Positions 44,313 to 53,403 of a stretch of 64,000 nt of DNA are shown here, piece after piece. The notes under the pieces are model-generated. The model worked only from the letters and a program-made list of their open reading frames with translations, was not told where the DNA came from and did no database searches. The stretch comes from CBDIHP01 sp965279195. Lineage in GTDB: Bacteria > Planctomycetota > Planctomycetia > Isosphaerales > Isosphaeraceae. The stretch lies in the NCBI GenBank assembly GCA_965279195.1, contig CBDIHP010000044.1, positions 271,968-335,967 of the forward strand. Reading direction: 5' to 3'. A program made the translations under genes and the position numbers. Within the stretch, counting starts at the first letter, position 1. Each line of letters opens with the position of its first letter.

Positions 44313-45404
44313 ATGATGGCACTCAAGCGGCGCCTGATCCGTGTGGGCGCGATCGCCCTGGTGGCCTCGATCGCCGCCTGGCTCGGGGTCTCGTTCTTCG
44401 TGGCCCACCGGTTGACCCATCGGTCGAGGCCGAAGTATGACGAGCCGACCCCGGCCGGGATGGAATCAGTCCGCCTGACCGCCCGCGATGGCCTCGGCCT
44501 GGGGGCCTGGTACTTGCCGGGCAAGGAGGAAGGCCTGTCGGTCCTGCTCCTGCACGGCAACAACGGCTCCCGGCGCAACAGCCTGGAGCGGGCGAAGCTC
44601 CTCGCGAAGGACGGCCACGCGATCCTGATGATCACCGAGCGGGCCCACGGCGACTCCGACGGCGACCGGAACGACATCGGCTGGTCGGCCCGCCTGGACG
44701 CGATTGCGGCCGTGGAGTATCTGGAGAAGGCCCGGCCGGGCAAGGCGGTCGTGATCCACGGAACCTCGATGGGGGGCGCGGCGGCCATCTTCGCGGCGGG
44801 GGAGCTGGGCGAGCGGGTCGGGGGATACATGCTGGAGAGCGTGTACGCCGATCTGAAGACGGCCACATGGAACCGGATGGACCTCTACCTGCCGGGCCCG
44901 TTCAACCTGCTGGCCTACGGCGGCGTCCGGATCGCCGGCTGGTTCCTGCTGCCCGAACTCGACCGGATCGCCCCGGCGGAGCGGGCGGGGGACATCCCCC
45001 GGGGGACCCCCGTCCTGGTGATCGCCGGCGGTCTCGACCGCCACGCCCGGCCGGAAGAGTCGGTGGCGATCGCCAACCGGATCGGCCCCCGGGCGAGGCT
45101 GGAGGTCTTCGAGAAGGCCGAGCACAGGGGCCTGCCGGAGTCCGCCCCGGCGCTTTACGAGGCCCTGCTGCGGGGGTTCTGCGAAGGGGTGCGGACGGCG
45201 GGGAGTCGGCCGACCGCGAGTCCTGGCGCGGATGCGAGGGAGGGGCCCGGTTCACCGGGGGCCGTCCCCCTTCCGTCGGTGGCCGGAAGTGTCATAATGG
45301 AGACGGTTTCGTGCGAGCGCCTTGCCGTCGCCTCCCCTCGTTCCGGGGCGCCGGCCCTCGCCAACTGGGTCAATCCGGGCGCCCCCGGCGGAGTGGGCCG
45401 ATGA
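44313..45404 (+). CDS. Membrane-anchored alpha/beta hydrolase
   Basis: 363 residues from the ATG at 44313 (GAGGAGCGG upstream; a second ATG follows directly). An N-terminal membrane helix (about residues 9-28) anchors a hydrolase domain: SVLLLHGNNGSRRNSLERA (oxyanion region), nucleophile Ser in HGTSMGGAAA, acid in VIAGGLDRHARPEESVAIA and His in KAEHRGLPES. This matches the YqkD/FrsA-like hydrolases of membranes. The last 70 residues are low-complexity and poorly coding-like, perhaps an extended frame. Its stop overlaps the aroD-aroE start (ATGA). Confidence 0.85.
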   Translation: MMALKRRLIRVGAIALVASIAAWLGVSFFVAHRLTHRSRPKYDEPTPAGMESVRLTARDGLGLGAWYLPGKEEGLSVLLLHGNNGSRRNSLERAKLLAKDGHAILMITERAHGDSDGDRNDIGWSARLDAIAAVEYLEKARPGKAVVIHGTSMGGAAAIFAAGELGERVGGYMLESVYADLKTATWNRMDLYLPGPFNLLAYGGVRIAGWFLLPELDRIAPAERAGDIPRGTPVLVIAGGLDRHARPEESVAIANRIGPRARLEVFEKAEHRGLPESAPALYEALLRGFCEGVRTAGSRPTASPGADAREGPGSPGAVPLPSVAGSVIMETVSCERLAVASPRSGAPALANWVNPGAPGGVGR

Positions 45405-46894
45405 TCTGTGTGATTCTCGGGCGAGGCCGGCACTCTTCGCTGGCCGAGGAGTGGAAGTCGGCCGCCGACGCCGGGGCGGAACTGGTCGAGCTCCGCGTCG
45501 ACTGCCTCAGGCGCGACCCGGAGGTCAAGCGGCTCCTCGCCGACCGGCCCTCGCCGATGGTCTTCACCATCCGCCGGGGTGTCGACGGCGGCCTCTGGCG
45601 CGGCAACGAGGAGAAGCGGGCGTCCGTCCTCCGCGAGGCCATCGCGGCGGGCGTCGACTACGTGGACCTCGAGGTCGACATCGCCCCGACCATCCGCCGG
45701 TTCGGCAAGACCAAGCGGGTCGTCAGCTACCACAACCTCCGCAAGACCCCCTCGGACCTGTCCGAGATCTACAACCAGTGCGCCGACGCCGACGCCGACA
45801 TCGTCAAGATCGCCTGCATGGCCAGCTCGGTCGAGGACGCCTCGAAGATCCTCGCCGTCGCCGCCCAGGCCAAGAAGCCGACCATCGCCATCGCCATGGG
45901 CGAGATCGGCGCGTGGACCCGGATCCTCGGGGCCAAGTTCGGCGCCCCCTACACCTACGCCGGCTTCAACCGCGACCGCAACTTCGCACCCGGCATGCCG
46001 TGGTTCGACGAGTTGAAGAAAGACTACAACTATGATGCGATCAACGCGCAGACCGAGGTCTATGCGGTGATCGGCGACCCGATCGGGCAGAGCTTGAGCC
46101 CGGCGATCCACAACGCGGGGTTCCGTGAGCTAGGGTTGAATAAAGTCCTGGTCCCGTTCCTCATACCGGCCGGGACGCTCAGGCCCTCGCTCGACGAGCT
46201 GCGCTGGCTCGACATCAAGGGCTACAGCGTCACCATCCCGCACAAGGAGGCCCTCGTGGACCTCCTCGACAAGAAGGATGGTGCGGTCGAGCGGTCGCAT
46301 TCGTGCAACACGCTCATCCCGAAGGACGAGAAGAGGATCGGCTACAACACCGATTACCGCGCCGCCATGGATTCCCTCGAGGAATCCCTGGGCGGGGTAG
46401 CCGAGAGCGAGGACGTCAGCCCCCTGGTCGGCAAGCAGGCCCTGATCCTCGGGGCCGGCGGCGTGGCCCGCTCGATCGCCTACGGCCTCTCCAGGCGCGG
46501 GGCGGTGGTGACGGTCACCAACCGGCACGACGAGCGGGCGGGCAAGCTGGCCGAGGAGGTCGGGTGCCGCAGCATCGCCTGGAGCCAGCGGGCCGGGGCG
46601 ATCATGGATATCCTCATCAACTGCACCCCCGTCGGCATGCACCCCAACGTCGACGACACCCCGATGCCGCCGGCCGGGTTCAAGCAGGGCATGCTCGTGA
46701 TGGACACCGTCTACCACCCCGAGAACACGATGCTGCTCAAGCTCGCCCGCGAGCGGGGCTGCACCACCGTGACCGGGGTCGACATGTTCATCCGACAGGC
46801 TGCCCACCAGTTCCTGCTCTACACCGGGAAGGACGCCCCCGTCGACCTCATGCGCGACGTCGTCAGGCGCAAGCTCGGGCCGCTCCGCGAATGA
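45401..46894 (+). CDS. aroDE: Bifunctional 3-dehydroquinate dehydratase / shikimate dehydrogenase
   Basis: 497 residues from the ATG at 45401. Residues 1-220 are a type I dehydroquinase: ELVELRVDCLRRD, Schiff-base Lys in DADIVKIACMA, catalytic His in VVSYHNLRKTP. Residues about 225-497 are a shikimate dehydrogenase: VIGDPIGQSLSPAIHN, KGYSVTIPHKEALV (catalytic Lys), NTDYRAAMDSLEE and the NADP-binding ALILGAGGVARSIAYGL. It carries out steps three and four of the shikimate route, as in plants and some bacteria (chlamydiae, planctomycetes). A CATAAT box at 45293-45298 might give an internal promoter. The aroK gene follows with an ATGA overlap. Confidence 0.95.
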   Translation: MICVILGRGRHSSLAEEWKSAADAGAELVELRVDCLRRDPEVKRLLADRPSPMVFTIRRGVDGGLWRGNEEKRASVLREAIAAGVDYVDLEVDIAPTIRRFGKTKRVVSYHNLRKTPSDLSEIYNQCADADADIVKIACMASSVEDASKILAVAAQAKKPTIAIAMGEIGAWTRILGAKFGAPYTYAGFNRDRNFAPGMPWFDELKKDYNYDAINAQTEVYAVIGDPIGQSLSPAIHNAGFRELGLNKVLVPFLIPAGTLRPSLDELRWLDIKGYSVTIPHKEALVDLLDKKDGAVERSHSCNTLIPKDEKRIGYNTDYRAAMDSLEESLGGVAESEDVSPLVGKQALILGAGGVARSIAYGLSRRGAVVTVTNRHDERAGKLAEEVGCRSIAWSQRAGAIMDILINCTPVGMHPNVDDTPMPPAGFKQGMLVMDTVYHPENTMLLKLARERGCTTVTGVDMFIRQAAHQFLLYTGKDAPVDLMRDVVRRKLGPLRE

Positions 46895-47457
46895 CCGGGC
46901 TCGCGTCCAGGAACGGCGGCGGCCTGGTCCTGATCGGCTACCGCGGCACCGGCAAGTCGACCGTCGGGCGGCTCCTCGCCCGGCGGCTGGGCTGGGAGTT
47001 CGCCGACGCCGACCACGTCCTTGAGGCGAAGGCCGGGCAACCGATCAAGGCCATCTTCGCCGAGTCGGGCGAGCCGGCATTCCGCGACCTGGAGCAGCAG
47101 GTGCTCGCCGAATTGACCGCCCCGCCCAGGCCGCTCGTCCTGGCCACGGGCGGCGGGGCGATCCTCCGCGCCCCGAATCGCGACGCCCTCCGGCGGTTCG
47201 GCTGGATCGCCTGGCTCAAGGCCGACCCGAACGTCCTGGCCGCCCGGATCGACCGCGACGGCAACCGCCCGGGGTTGACTTCCGCCGGGGCCGTGGCCGA
47301 GATTCCCAAGGTCCTGGCCGCGCGGATGCCGCTCTACAAGATGACCTGCCACGCCGAGATCGAGACCGACGGGCTGTCCCAGGAACGCGTGGCCGACCTC
47401 GTGCTGGCGGCCTGGCAGAAGGCGACCGCCGACGTTGGAGAAGGGGGCCGATCGTGA
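46891..47457 (+). CDS. aroK: Shikimate kinase
   Basis: 188 residues from the ATG at 46891, overlapping the preceding stop. P-loop GYRGTGKSTVG at about 16-26, shikimate-binding Asp in FADADHVLE, Arg in EPAFRDLEQQVL, GGG motif ATGGGAILR, and lid region around DRDGNRPGLT. Catalyses the ATP-dependent 3-phosphorylation of shikimate, the step after AroE, so enzymes for three consecutive steps of the pathway are encoded side by side. It ends with a GTGA overlap into the prepilin peptidase. Confidence 0.95.
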   Translation: MTGLASRNGGGLVLIGYRGTGKSTVGRLLARRLGWEFADADHVLEAKAGQPIKAIFAESGEPAFRDLEQQVLAELTAPPRPLVLATGGGAILRAPNRDALRRFGWIAWLKADPNVLAARIDRDGNRPGLTSAGAVAEIPKVLAARMPLYKMTCHAEIETDGLSQERVADLVLAAWQKATADVGEGGRS

Positions 47458-48398
47458 ACTACCTCTGGGAGATCCACGCCATCTTCGCCATCGGCCTGTT
47501 CGTCATCGGGACGGTCGTCGGCAGCTTCCTCAACGTGGTGATCTACCGGATCCCCTGGGAGAAGAGCGTCATCTGGCCCGCCTCACGCTGCCCGAAGTGC
47601 CTGCACGAGATCGAAGCACGGGATAATGTGCCGATCCTCGGATGGGTCCTGCTCGGCGGCGCCTGCCGCAACTGCCGGACGTCGATCAGCGTCCGCTACC
47701 CGTCGATCGAGTTCCTGGTCGGCCTGCTGTTCGCCGGGATCTACTACGCCGACGCCGTGGCGACCCAGAAGTACCTCAGCTCCGACCTGGCCCTGGCGGC
47801 GACCGTCTTCTACCACACGGTCCTGGTCTCGCTGCTGGTGGCGATCACCTTCATCGACTTCGACCTGATGATCGTCCCCGGCGAGCTAACCACGCCCGGG
47901 ATCATCGCGGGGATCCTGATGGGCGCCCTGTTCCCGTTCGCCCGGCCGATCCCGGCCGACGCGACCACGTTCGCCGACGGGCTCAAGGTCGGCATCGCCG
48001 GGGCGATCGTCGGGGCGTTCATCATCTGGTTCGTGCGGGTGGTCGGCAGCGCCTTGCTTCGCAAGGAGGCGATGGGCTCCGGCGACATCCACATCATGGC
48101 ACTCATCGGCGCATTCATGGGCTGGAAGGCCGTGGTCTGCGTGTTCTTCCTGGCGCCGTTCCTGGGGCTGATGCCGTCGATCGTGAAGCTGTTCATCATC
48201 GGCGTCAAGAGGATCCTGGGGCGGGCGGTCAAGCCGGCCGACCACGAGATCCCCTACGGCCCCTACCTGAGCGCGGCGGCGGTGATCCTGCTGCTGGCCT
48301 GGCCGGCGGTCTGGAAGGATTTCGCCCGCAATTATTTCGAGACTCTGCCGAAACTCTTCTGGTTCGCCCTCGGGAACGAGCGTGTGCTGCTGGACTGA
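47454..48398 (+). CDS. Prepilin peptidase / N-methyltransferase (A24)
   Basis: 314 residues, GTG start at 47454. Eight or so membrane helices. The cytoplasmic zinc loop has CPKC and CRNC (residues about 44-70). Catalytic aspartates of the aspartic protease lie in FIDFDLMIVPGELT and MGSGDIHIMALIGAFMGW; the usual GxGDxK is GSGDIH here, Lys replaced by His. The N-terminal GSFLNVVIYRIPWEKS is classic for PilD. It cleaves and methylates type IV prepilins and pseudopilins, such as the DUF1559 protein at 36295. Its place at the end of an aro operon is unusual. Confidence 0.93.
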   Translation: MNYLWEIHAIFAIGLFVIGTVVGSFLNVVIYRIPWEKSVIWPASRCPKCLHEIEARDNVPILGWVLLGGACRNCRTSISVRYPSIEFLVGLLFAGIYYADAVATQKYLSSDLALAATVFYHTVLVSLLVAITFIDFDLMIVPGELTTPGIIAGILMGALFPFARPIPADATTFADGLKVGIAGAIVGAFIIWFVRVVGSALLRKEAMGSGDIHIMALIGAFMGWKAVVCVFFLAPFLGLMPSIVKLFIIGVKRILGRAVKPADHEIPYGPYLSAAAVILLLAWPAVWKDFARNYFETLPKLFWFALGNERVLLD

Positions 48399-48461
48399 GA
48401 TTTGCGGACCGGTCCTCTCCCCGACCCGACCCCCGCCACGGACGGAAAGCGAGCGTGTGCG

Positions 48462-48839
48462 ATGCCCCAGACGGCCTACCCGAGACGGCGGAGATCCCTC
48501 CTCCGCCGGCTGATCGCCTACCGCCGGCTGGTCCTCGCGGCCTTCGTGCTGGGGCTGTTGCTCTGGTTCATCCTGGCCAACAGCACGGCCGTCACGATCA
48601 ACTTCCCCTTCGGCCTGGGTAAGTGGGAGAGCACCGTCGGCCTGGTCATCCTGATTAGCGCCCTGTTCGGCTCGCTGGCGACCGGCCTGATCCTCACGAT
48701 CTTCCTCGCCCTCCGCTGGGGCCGCGACGGCCGGGGCGAGGCCGCAGGACACCAGAGGCCGCCCGAGCAGGACGAGCTGCCGCCGTCCGACTACGCCGCC
48801 AAGACCACCGACGGCCTCGCGCGGGACGACTGGTCGTGA
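48462..48839 (+). CDS. LapA-like (DUF1049) membrane protein
   Basis: 125 residues from the ATG at 48462. Two membrane helices (about 22-40, LVLAAFVLGLLLWFILANS, and 58-80, TVGLVILISALFGSLATGL) joined by a short loop with the family pattern NSTAVTINFPFG, then a charged cytoplasmic tail. LapA/YciS proteins aid lipopolysaccharide assembly in Gammaproteobacteria; in planctomycetes only the topology can be inferred. Confidence 0.75.
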   Translation: MPQTAYPRRRRSLLRRLIAYRRLVLAAFVLGLLLWFILANSTAVTINFPFGLGKWESTVGLVILISALFGSLATGLILTIFLALRWGRDGRGEAAGHQRPPEQDELPPSDYAAKTTDGLARDDWS

Positions 48840-48972
48840 CGGATCTGCCGGGCCCCGTCGGATCCGGGCGCCATTTCGACCGGAGACGGCCGCAGCCCGG
48901 CATCCACGACGGCCGATAACTCCAGGGTCGATCGCGCAATTCCGCGCGTCGGGTCCGGGAGTCCTTCCGACC

Positions 48973-49575
48973 ATGCCGCACTCCGCCCCAGGACGATCCC
49001 CGTTGTCGCGGGCCCTCGTCAAGCGAGGCCGGGTCGGCGTGCTGATGCTGGTCGGGCTCCTGCCGCTCGTCGGCTGCAAGAACGCCAGCGGCCCGGTCTT
49101 CGGCCGCCAGGCCATGGTCGGGACCCTCAAGGCCAGCGTCAGCCAGCTCGAGTACGAGAACCAGCAGCTCAAGACTCAGGTCGCCGAGCTGAACCGCGAC
49201 AGGCGCGACGCCGAGGACCGGCTGACCCAGGAAGAGCAGGCCAACGGCGACCTCGCCGCCCGGCTCGACGACGCCCGGGAGCTCCTCAGGCGCCAGGGCG
49301 TGAACATGCCCGAGAGCAAGGCCGCGCGGGTCTCCGACGAGTCCATCCCGCCGCCCCGAGCCCCCGTCCGCAGGCAGAACCGCAAGCCGCCGTCGGTCGA
49401 GCTGCCCAGATCCGCCCCCGCCGATTCCGACGCCCCGTCCGACGAGGAACCCGCCTCGACCAAGCCCCGACGCCGCAAGACCTACAACGATCAGGCCTAC
49501 GCGCCCGACGACACCCGCTGGTTCCCCGTCGCCCGGACCACCGGCCGCTCCGCGACGCCGATCGTGGTCCGCTGA
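48973..49575 (+). CDS. Lipoprotein with coiled-coil segment
   Basis: 200 residues. Lipobox LVGC with lipidated Cys35 after an unusually long basic leader; starting at a later Met is not possible without losing the helix. Residues about 50-115 form a coiled coil (SVSQLEYENQQLKTQVAELN and following heptads). The remaining part is Pro/Arg/Lys/Ser-rich and disordered, ending in a short conserved-looking RTTGRSATPIVVR. No enzymatic motif. Confidence 0.7.
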   Translation: MPHSAPGRSPLSRALVKRGRVGVLMLVGLLPLVGCKNASGPVFGRQAMVGTLKASVSQLEYENQQLKTQVAELNRDRRDAEDRLTQEEQANGDLAARLDDARELLRRQGVNMPESKAARVSDESIPPPRAPVRRQNRKPPSVELPRSAPADSDAPSDEEPASTKPRRRKTYNDQAYAPDDTRWFPVARTTGRSATPIVVR

Positions 49576-49598
49576 GCCGAAATCCAGAACCCCGACGC

Positions 49599-49630
49599 GG
49601 CCGCCGGTGTCCACCCGGACATTGGCGGCC
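49599..49630 (+). terminator. Terminator hairpin before hisH
   Basis: GGCCGCCGGTGTCC-ACCC-GGACATTGGCGGCC: 14 pairs if two G-U pairs are allowed, 24 bases past the lipoprotein stop, followed by CGATCGTTTC. Confidence 0.65.
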
Positions 49631-49704
49631 CGATCGTTTCTGGGTATCCTCGTGGGGGTTCGGGCGATTCGGCTCCAACGGCAATCTGGCGTCAGAACGG
49701 CAAA

Positions 49705-50310
49705 ATGATCGTCATCATCGACTACGGCATGGGCAACCTGCGGAGCGTCCAGAAGGCCTTCGAGGCGGTCGGCCATCGGGCCACGATCAGCAGCGACCCT
49801 GACGCGGTCCATTCGGCCTCGAAGGTGATCCTGCCGGGCGTCGGGGCCTTCGCCGACGCCATCGCCGAACTCCAGCGCACCGGCCTGGGGGACGCCTTCA
49901 AGGAGGCGGTCAAGGCGGGCAAGCCCTGCCTCGGCGTCTGCCTGGGCCTCCAGCTCCTGTTCGAGGAGAGCGACGAGGACGGACTCCACCAGGGGCTCGG
50001 CCTGATGCCCGGCCGGGTTGTCCGGTTCCGGTCCGAGCCCGGGCTCAAGATCCCCCACATGGGCTGGAACACCCTGCGGATCGTCCGCGAGGCCCCGATC
50101 CTCAAGGGGGTCGGATCCGAGCCGTCGGTGTATTTCGTCCACTCGTACCACGCCGAGGCGTCCGACCCGGCGGTCGTCGCGGCGGAGTCGGACCATCCCC
50201 GGCCGTTCCCGGCGGTCGTCTGGCGCGATAACCTCATGGCCGCCCAGTTCCACCCCGAGAAGAGCCAGTCGGTCGGCCTGGCGATGTACCGGAATTTCGC
50301 GGACATCTAG
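49705..50310 (+). CDS. hisH: Imidazole glycerol phosphate synthase, glutaminase subunit
   Basis: 201 residues. Class I amidotransferase: IDYGMGNLRSVQKAFE at the start, nucleophile Cys in PCLGVCLGLQLLFE, GWN motif in IPHMGWNTL, and the His/Glu pair in QFHPEKSQ. It supplies ammonia to HisF for the fifth step of histidine synthesis. hisF is not in the window. hisA follows 170 bases downstream. Confidence 0.96.
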   Translation: MIVIIDYGMGNLRSVQKAFEAVGHRATISSDPDAVHSASKVILPGVGAFADAIAELQRTGLGDAFKEAVKAGKPCLGVCLGLQLLFEESDEDGLHQGLGLMPGRVVRFRSEPGLKIPHMGWNTLRIVREAPILKGVGSEPSVYFVHSYHAEASDPAVVAAESDHPRPFPAVVWRDNLMAAQFHPEKSQSVGLAMYRNFADI

Positions 50311-50479
50311 GGCGGATCGGTGACCTCAGAACATGCCGAAACGTCCCCGTCCCAGACGAATGGGGACGTCGATGGCTTGCTTTGACCCATCGGGGATTTT
50401 CGCAGAATCTTCATCCTTGCGGCGCCCCCCGGGCGCGGCTAGAGTTCAGGGAGCGGGTCAACCGCTGAAGGATAGACGT

Positions 50480-51211
50480 ATGCAAGTCATCCCCGCCATC
50501 GACCTCCGCGGTGGGAAGTGTGTCCGGCTCCGGCAAGGGGACTACGGCCAGGAGACGGTCTTCGGCGACGATCCCGCCGCCATGGCCGAGCACTGGGTCT
50601 CCGAAGGGGCAGGGCGGGTCCACCTGGTCGACCTCGATGGGGCCAAGGCGGGGACGCCGGTGAATGTCGAGGCGGTGAAGGCGATCCTCGCGCGGGTGAA
50701 GGTCCCCTGCCAGCTCGGCGGGGGCGTCCGCGACGAATCGACGATCGCCTCCTGGCTCGAAGCGGGCCTGGAACGCGTGATCGTCGGGACCCAGGCGCTC
50801 AAGGATCCCGCCTGGTTCCGTTCCATGGCGGACAAGTACCCGGGCAGGCTCGTGCTCGGGCTGGATGCGAAGGACGGCCGGGTGGCGACGGCGGGCTGGC
50901 TCGACGTGTCGAGCGTGGACGCCCTGGACCTGGCCTTGCAGTTCGATGACCTTCCGCTCGCGGCGCTCATCTACACCGATATCGCCTGCGACGGGATGCT
51001 CGAAGGGCCCAACGTGGCCGCCACCGAGGCGCTGGCCGTCCGCCTCAAGACCCCGGTGATCGCCTCCGGGGGCGTCGGCCGACTGGAAGATCTCGCGCGA
51101 CTGGCGACCCTGCCCATCGCGGGCTGCATCGTCGGCCGCGCCCTCTATGACAAGCGCTTCCGGCTCTCCGAGGCCCGGGAGCGTGCCGGCGACACGACCG
51201 GGACACCCTAG
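50480..51211 (+). CDS. hisA: ProFAR isomerase
   Basis: 243 residues from the ATG at 50480. A TIM barrel with catalytic Asp in VIPAIDLRGGKCVRL, phosphate-binding LGGGVRDESTIASWLEAGLERV, the second Asp in IYTDIACDGML and the ASGGVGRLEDL block. Isomerises ProFAR to PRFAR in histidine synthesis. A short hairpin GGCGGG..CCCGCC (51211-51230) starts on its last base and may weakly terminate it; a second one (51281-51300) lies just before the next gene. Confidence 0.95.
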   Translation: MQVIPAIDLRGGKCVRLRQGDYGQETVFGDDPAAMAEHWVSEGAGRVHLVDLDGAKAGTPVNVEAVKAILARVKVPCQLGGGVRDESTIASWLEAGLERVIVGTQALKDPAWFRSMADKYPGRLVLGLDAKDGRVATAGWLDVSSVDALDLALQFDDLPLAALIYTDIACDGMLEGPNVAATEALAVRLKTPVIASGGVGRLEDLARLATLPIAGCIVGRALYDKRFRLSEARERAGDTTGTP

Positions 51212-51323
51212 GCGGGCCTCGTGACCCGCCCTCAAAACTCGCAAAAGGTGCCGCGGCTTGCGCCGGTTCCTGTCCCACCGGGGCGGGTCCGCTCCCGCCC
51301 TGAATGTTAGGGGGGAAGTCGTC

Positions 51324-53393
51324 ATGGCCACGACCTATCACATCGCCGACATCCGCAACATTGCCCTGGCCGGACACGGGGCGTCGGGCAAGTCCACATT
51401 GGCCGACGCCCTGCTCTACCTCGCCGGCGCGACCGACCGGCGCGGATCTGTGGATGATGGAACCAGCCTCTGCGACGTCGACGACGAGGAGAAGCGCAGG
51501 CATTTCACGATCGATTCCCACCTCCTTCACCTCGAATGGCACAGCAAGCAAGTCCATCTGATTGATACGCCGGGATATCCCGATTTCATCGGCAACGCCC
51601 TCACCGCCCTGGCCGCCGTGGAGAATACCGTCCTCTGCATCTCCGCCGCCGCTGGCATCGAGGTCAACACCAGACGCGTCTTCCTGGAAGCCGTCCGGCT
51701 CCGGCTCGGCGGCCTCATCGTTCTGACCAAGATGGACGCCGACAACGCCGACTTCGCCCGTGTCCTCGGCCAGATCCGCGAGTCCTTCGGCAACCGCTGC
51801 GTGCCGTTCTTCGTCCCCGTCGGCCAGGGGTCGTCGTTCCGGGGCATCGTCGACGTCCTCAGCCCGCCCGAGGCCCCGACCGACGGCTGCGTCATGGACC
51901 CGGCCGAGGCGTATCAGATGGTCGTCGAGCAGATCGTCGAGACCGACGCCGACCTCATGGAGCGCTACCTCGAAGGCGAGGTGATCCCGCCCGACACCCT
52001 CCGCGACGCCGCCCATCGCGCGATCGCCGCGAGCCAGCTCATCCCCGTCGTCTGCGTCTCGGCCCGCAAGGATATCGGGCTCCGCGAGATGCTCGACCTG
52101 CTCTCGGAGATCACCCTCACCCCCGACGAGATCCACCGCCACGGCCACCACACCGGCGAGGACGACGACGTCGAGGTCATGCCCGCCGAGGAGGGGGACC
52201 TCATCGCGCAGGTCTTCAAGACGACCAATGATCTGTTCATGGGCAAGATGAGCTTCCTCCGGATCCACTCCGGCCGGATCACCTGCGACACCCCGCTGGT
52301 GAACCTGAGGACGGGCAAATCCGTCAAGCCGGGGCACCTCTACCGGCTCCAGGGCAAGGTGCAGGAGGAAGTGAAAGAGGCCATCGTCGGCGACATCGTG
52401 GCCATCGCCAAGTTCGACGATCTGCATATCTCCGACACCATCGTCGCGGCCAACAACGGCCAGACCAGCCGCGTCGAGCTGGATCCGATCAGGTTCCCGA
52501 CGCCCATGGTACCGCGTGCGGTCGAGCCGAAGACCCGCGAGGACGAGCCCAAGATCAGCGCGGGCCTCGCCAAGATCGCCGACGAGGATCCGACCTTCAC
52601 CTACCGCCGCGACTCGCAGACGCATGAACTGGTGATCTCGGGCATGAGCGAGCTGCACCTGGACGTGATCCAGAACCGGCTCAAGTCGCGGTACAAGCTC
52701 GACATCAACACCCACACGCCGCACGTCCCCTACCTGGAGACGATCTCGTCCGACGCCGACGCCCAGCACCGGCACAAGAAGCAGACCGGCGGGCGCGGGC
52801 AGTTCGCGGACGTCCACCTGCGCATTCGCCCGAAGGAACGCGGCGAAGGGTTCACGTTCGTCGATGCGGTCAAGGGTGGCGTCATCCCCAGCCAGTTCAT
52901 CCCCGCGGTCGAGAAGGGCGTCCGCGAGCAGCTCGAAAAGGGCGTGATCTCCGGCAATCCGGTGGTCGACGTCGAGGTCGAGGTGTTCTTCGGCAGCTCC
53001 CACGCGGTGGATAGCTCGGAGCAGGCGTTCAAGACGGCCTCCGCGTCGGCCTTCCGCAAGGCCTTCCTGACCGCCCGGCCCGTCCTGCTTGAGCCGATCG
53101 TCACGATCGAGGTGACGGTGCCCTCCGAGAAGTTCGGCGACGTCTCCGGCGACCTCTCGACCCGCCGCGGCCACATCACCGGCATGGACACACTCGCCGG
53201 CAACATGCAGCTCATCCAGGCGAGCGTCCCCCTGAGCGAGGTCCTCCGCTACGCCACCGACCTCAAGAGCATGACCGGCGGCCGGGGCTCGTTCACGATG
53301 GAGTTCAAGTCCTACGAGCCCGTCCCGCCGAACGTCCAGCAGAACATCGCGGACAGGTGGGCGAAGACGCGGGGGCATGCGGAGGAGGAATGA
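51324..53393 (+). CDS. Elongation factor G-like GTPase (EF-G paralogue)
   Basis: 689 residues from the ATG at 51324 (AGGGGGGAAG upstream). Five-domain EF-G layout: P-loop GHGASGKST at 17-25, DTPGYPDF (G3), LTKMD in place of NKMD (G4), domain II around GRITCDTPLVNLRTGK, domain III MSELHLDVI, domain IV KKQTGGRGQFADVHLRI, domain V VTVPSEKFGDVSGDLSTRRG. Switch I reads RRHFTID rather than the ERGITI of canonical EF-G, and domain I is short. This is the EF-G-2/fusA2-like branch, whose role (translocation under stress, recycling, or none) varies. It is not near rpsL/rpsG/tuf. Confidence 0.9.
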   Translation: MATTYHIADIRNIALAGHGASGKSTLADALLYLAGATDRRGSVDDGTSLCDVDDEEKRRHFTIDSHLLHLEWHSKQVHLIDTPGYPDFIGNALTALAAVENTVLCISAAAGIEVNTRRVFLEAVRLRLGGLIVLTKMDADNADFARVLGQIRESFGNRCVPFFVPVGQGSSFRGIVDVLSPPEAPTDGCVMDPAEAYQMVVEQIVETDADLMERYLEGEVIPPDTLRDAAHRAIAASQLIPVVCVSARKDIGLREMLDLLSEITLTPDEIHRHGHHTGEDDDVEVMPAEEGDLIAQVFKTTNDLFMGKMSFLRIHSGRITCDTPLVNLRTGKSVKPGHLYRLQGKVQEEVKEAIVGDIVAIAKFDDLHISDTIVAANNGQTSRVELDPIRFPTPMVPRAVEPKTREDEPKISAGLAKIADEDPTFTYRRDSQTHELVISGMSELHLDVIQNRLKSRYKLDINTHTPHVPYLETISSDADAQHRHKKQTGGRGQFADVHLRIRPKERGEGFTFVDAVKGGVIPSQFIPAVEKGVREQLEKGVISGNPVVDVEVEVFFGSSHAVDSSEQAFKTASASAFRKAFLTARPVLLEPIVTIEVTVPSEKFGDVSGDLSTRRGHITGMDTLAGNMQLIQASVPLSEVLRYATDLKSMTGGRGSFTMEFKSYEPVPPNVQQNIADRWAKTRGHAEEE

Positions 53394-53403
53394 AAGAATG
53401 GGC

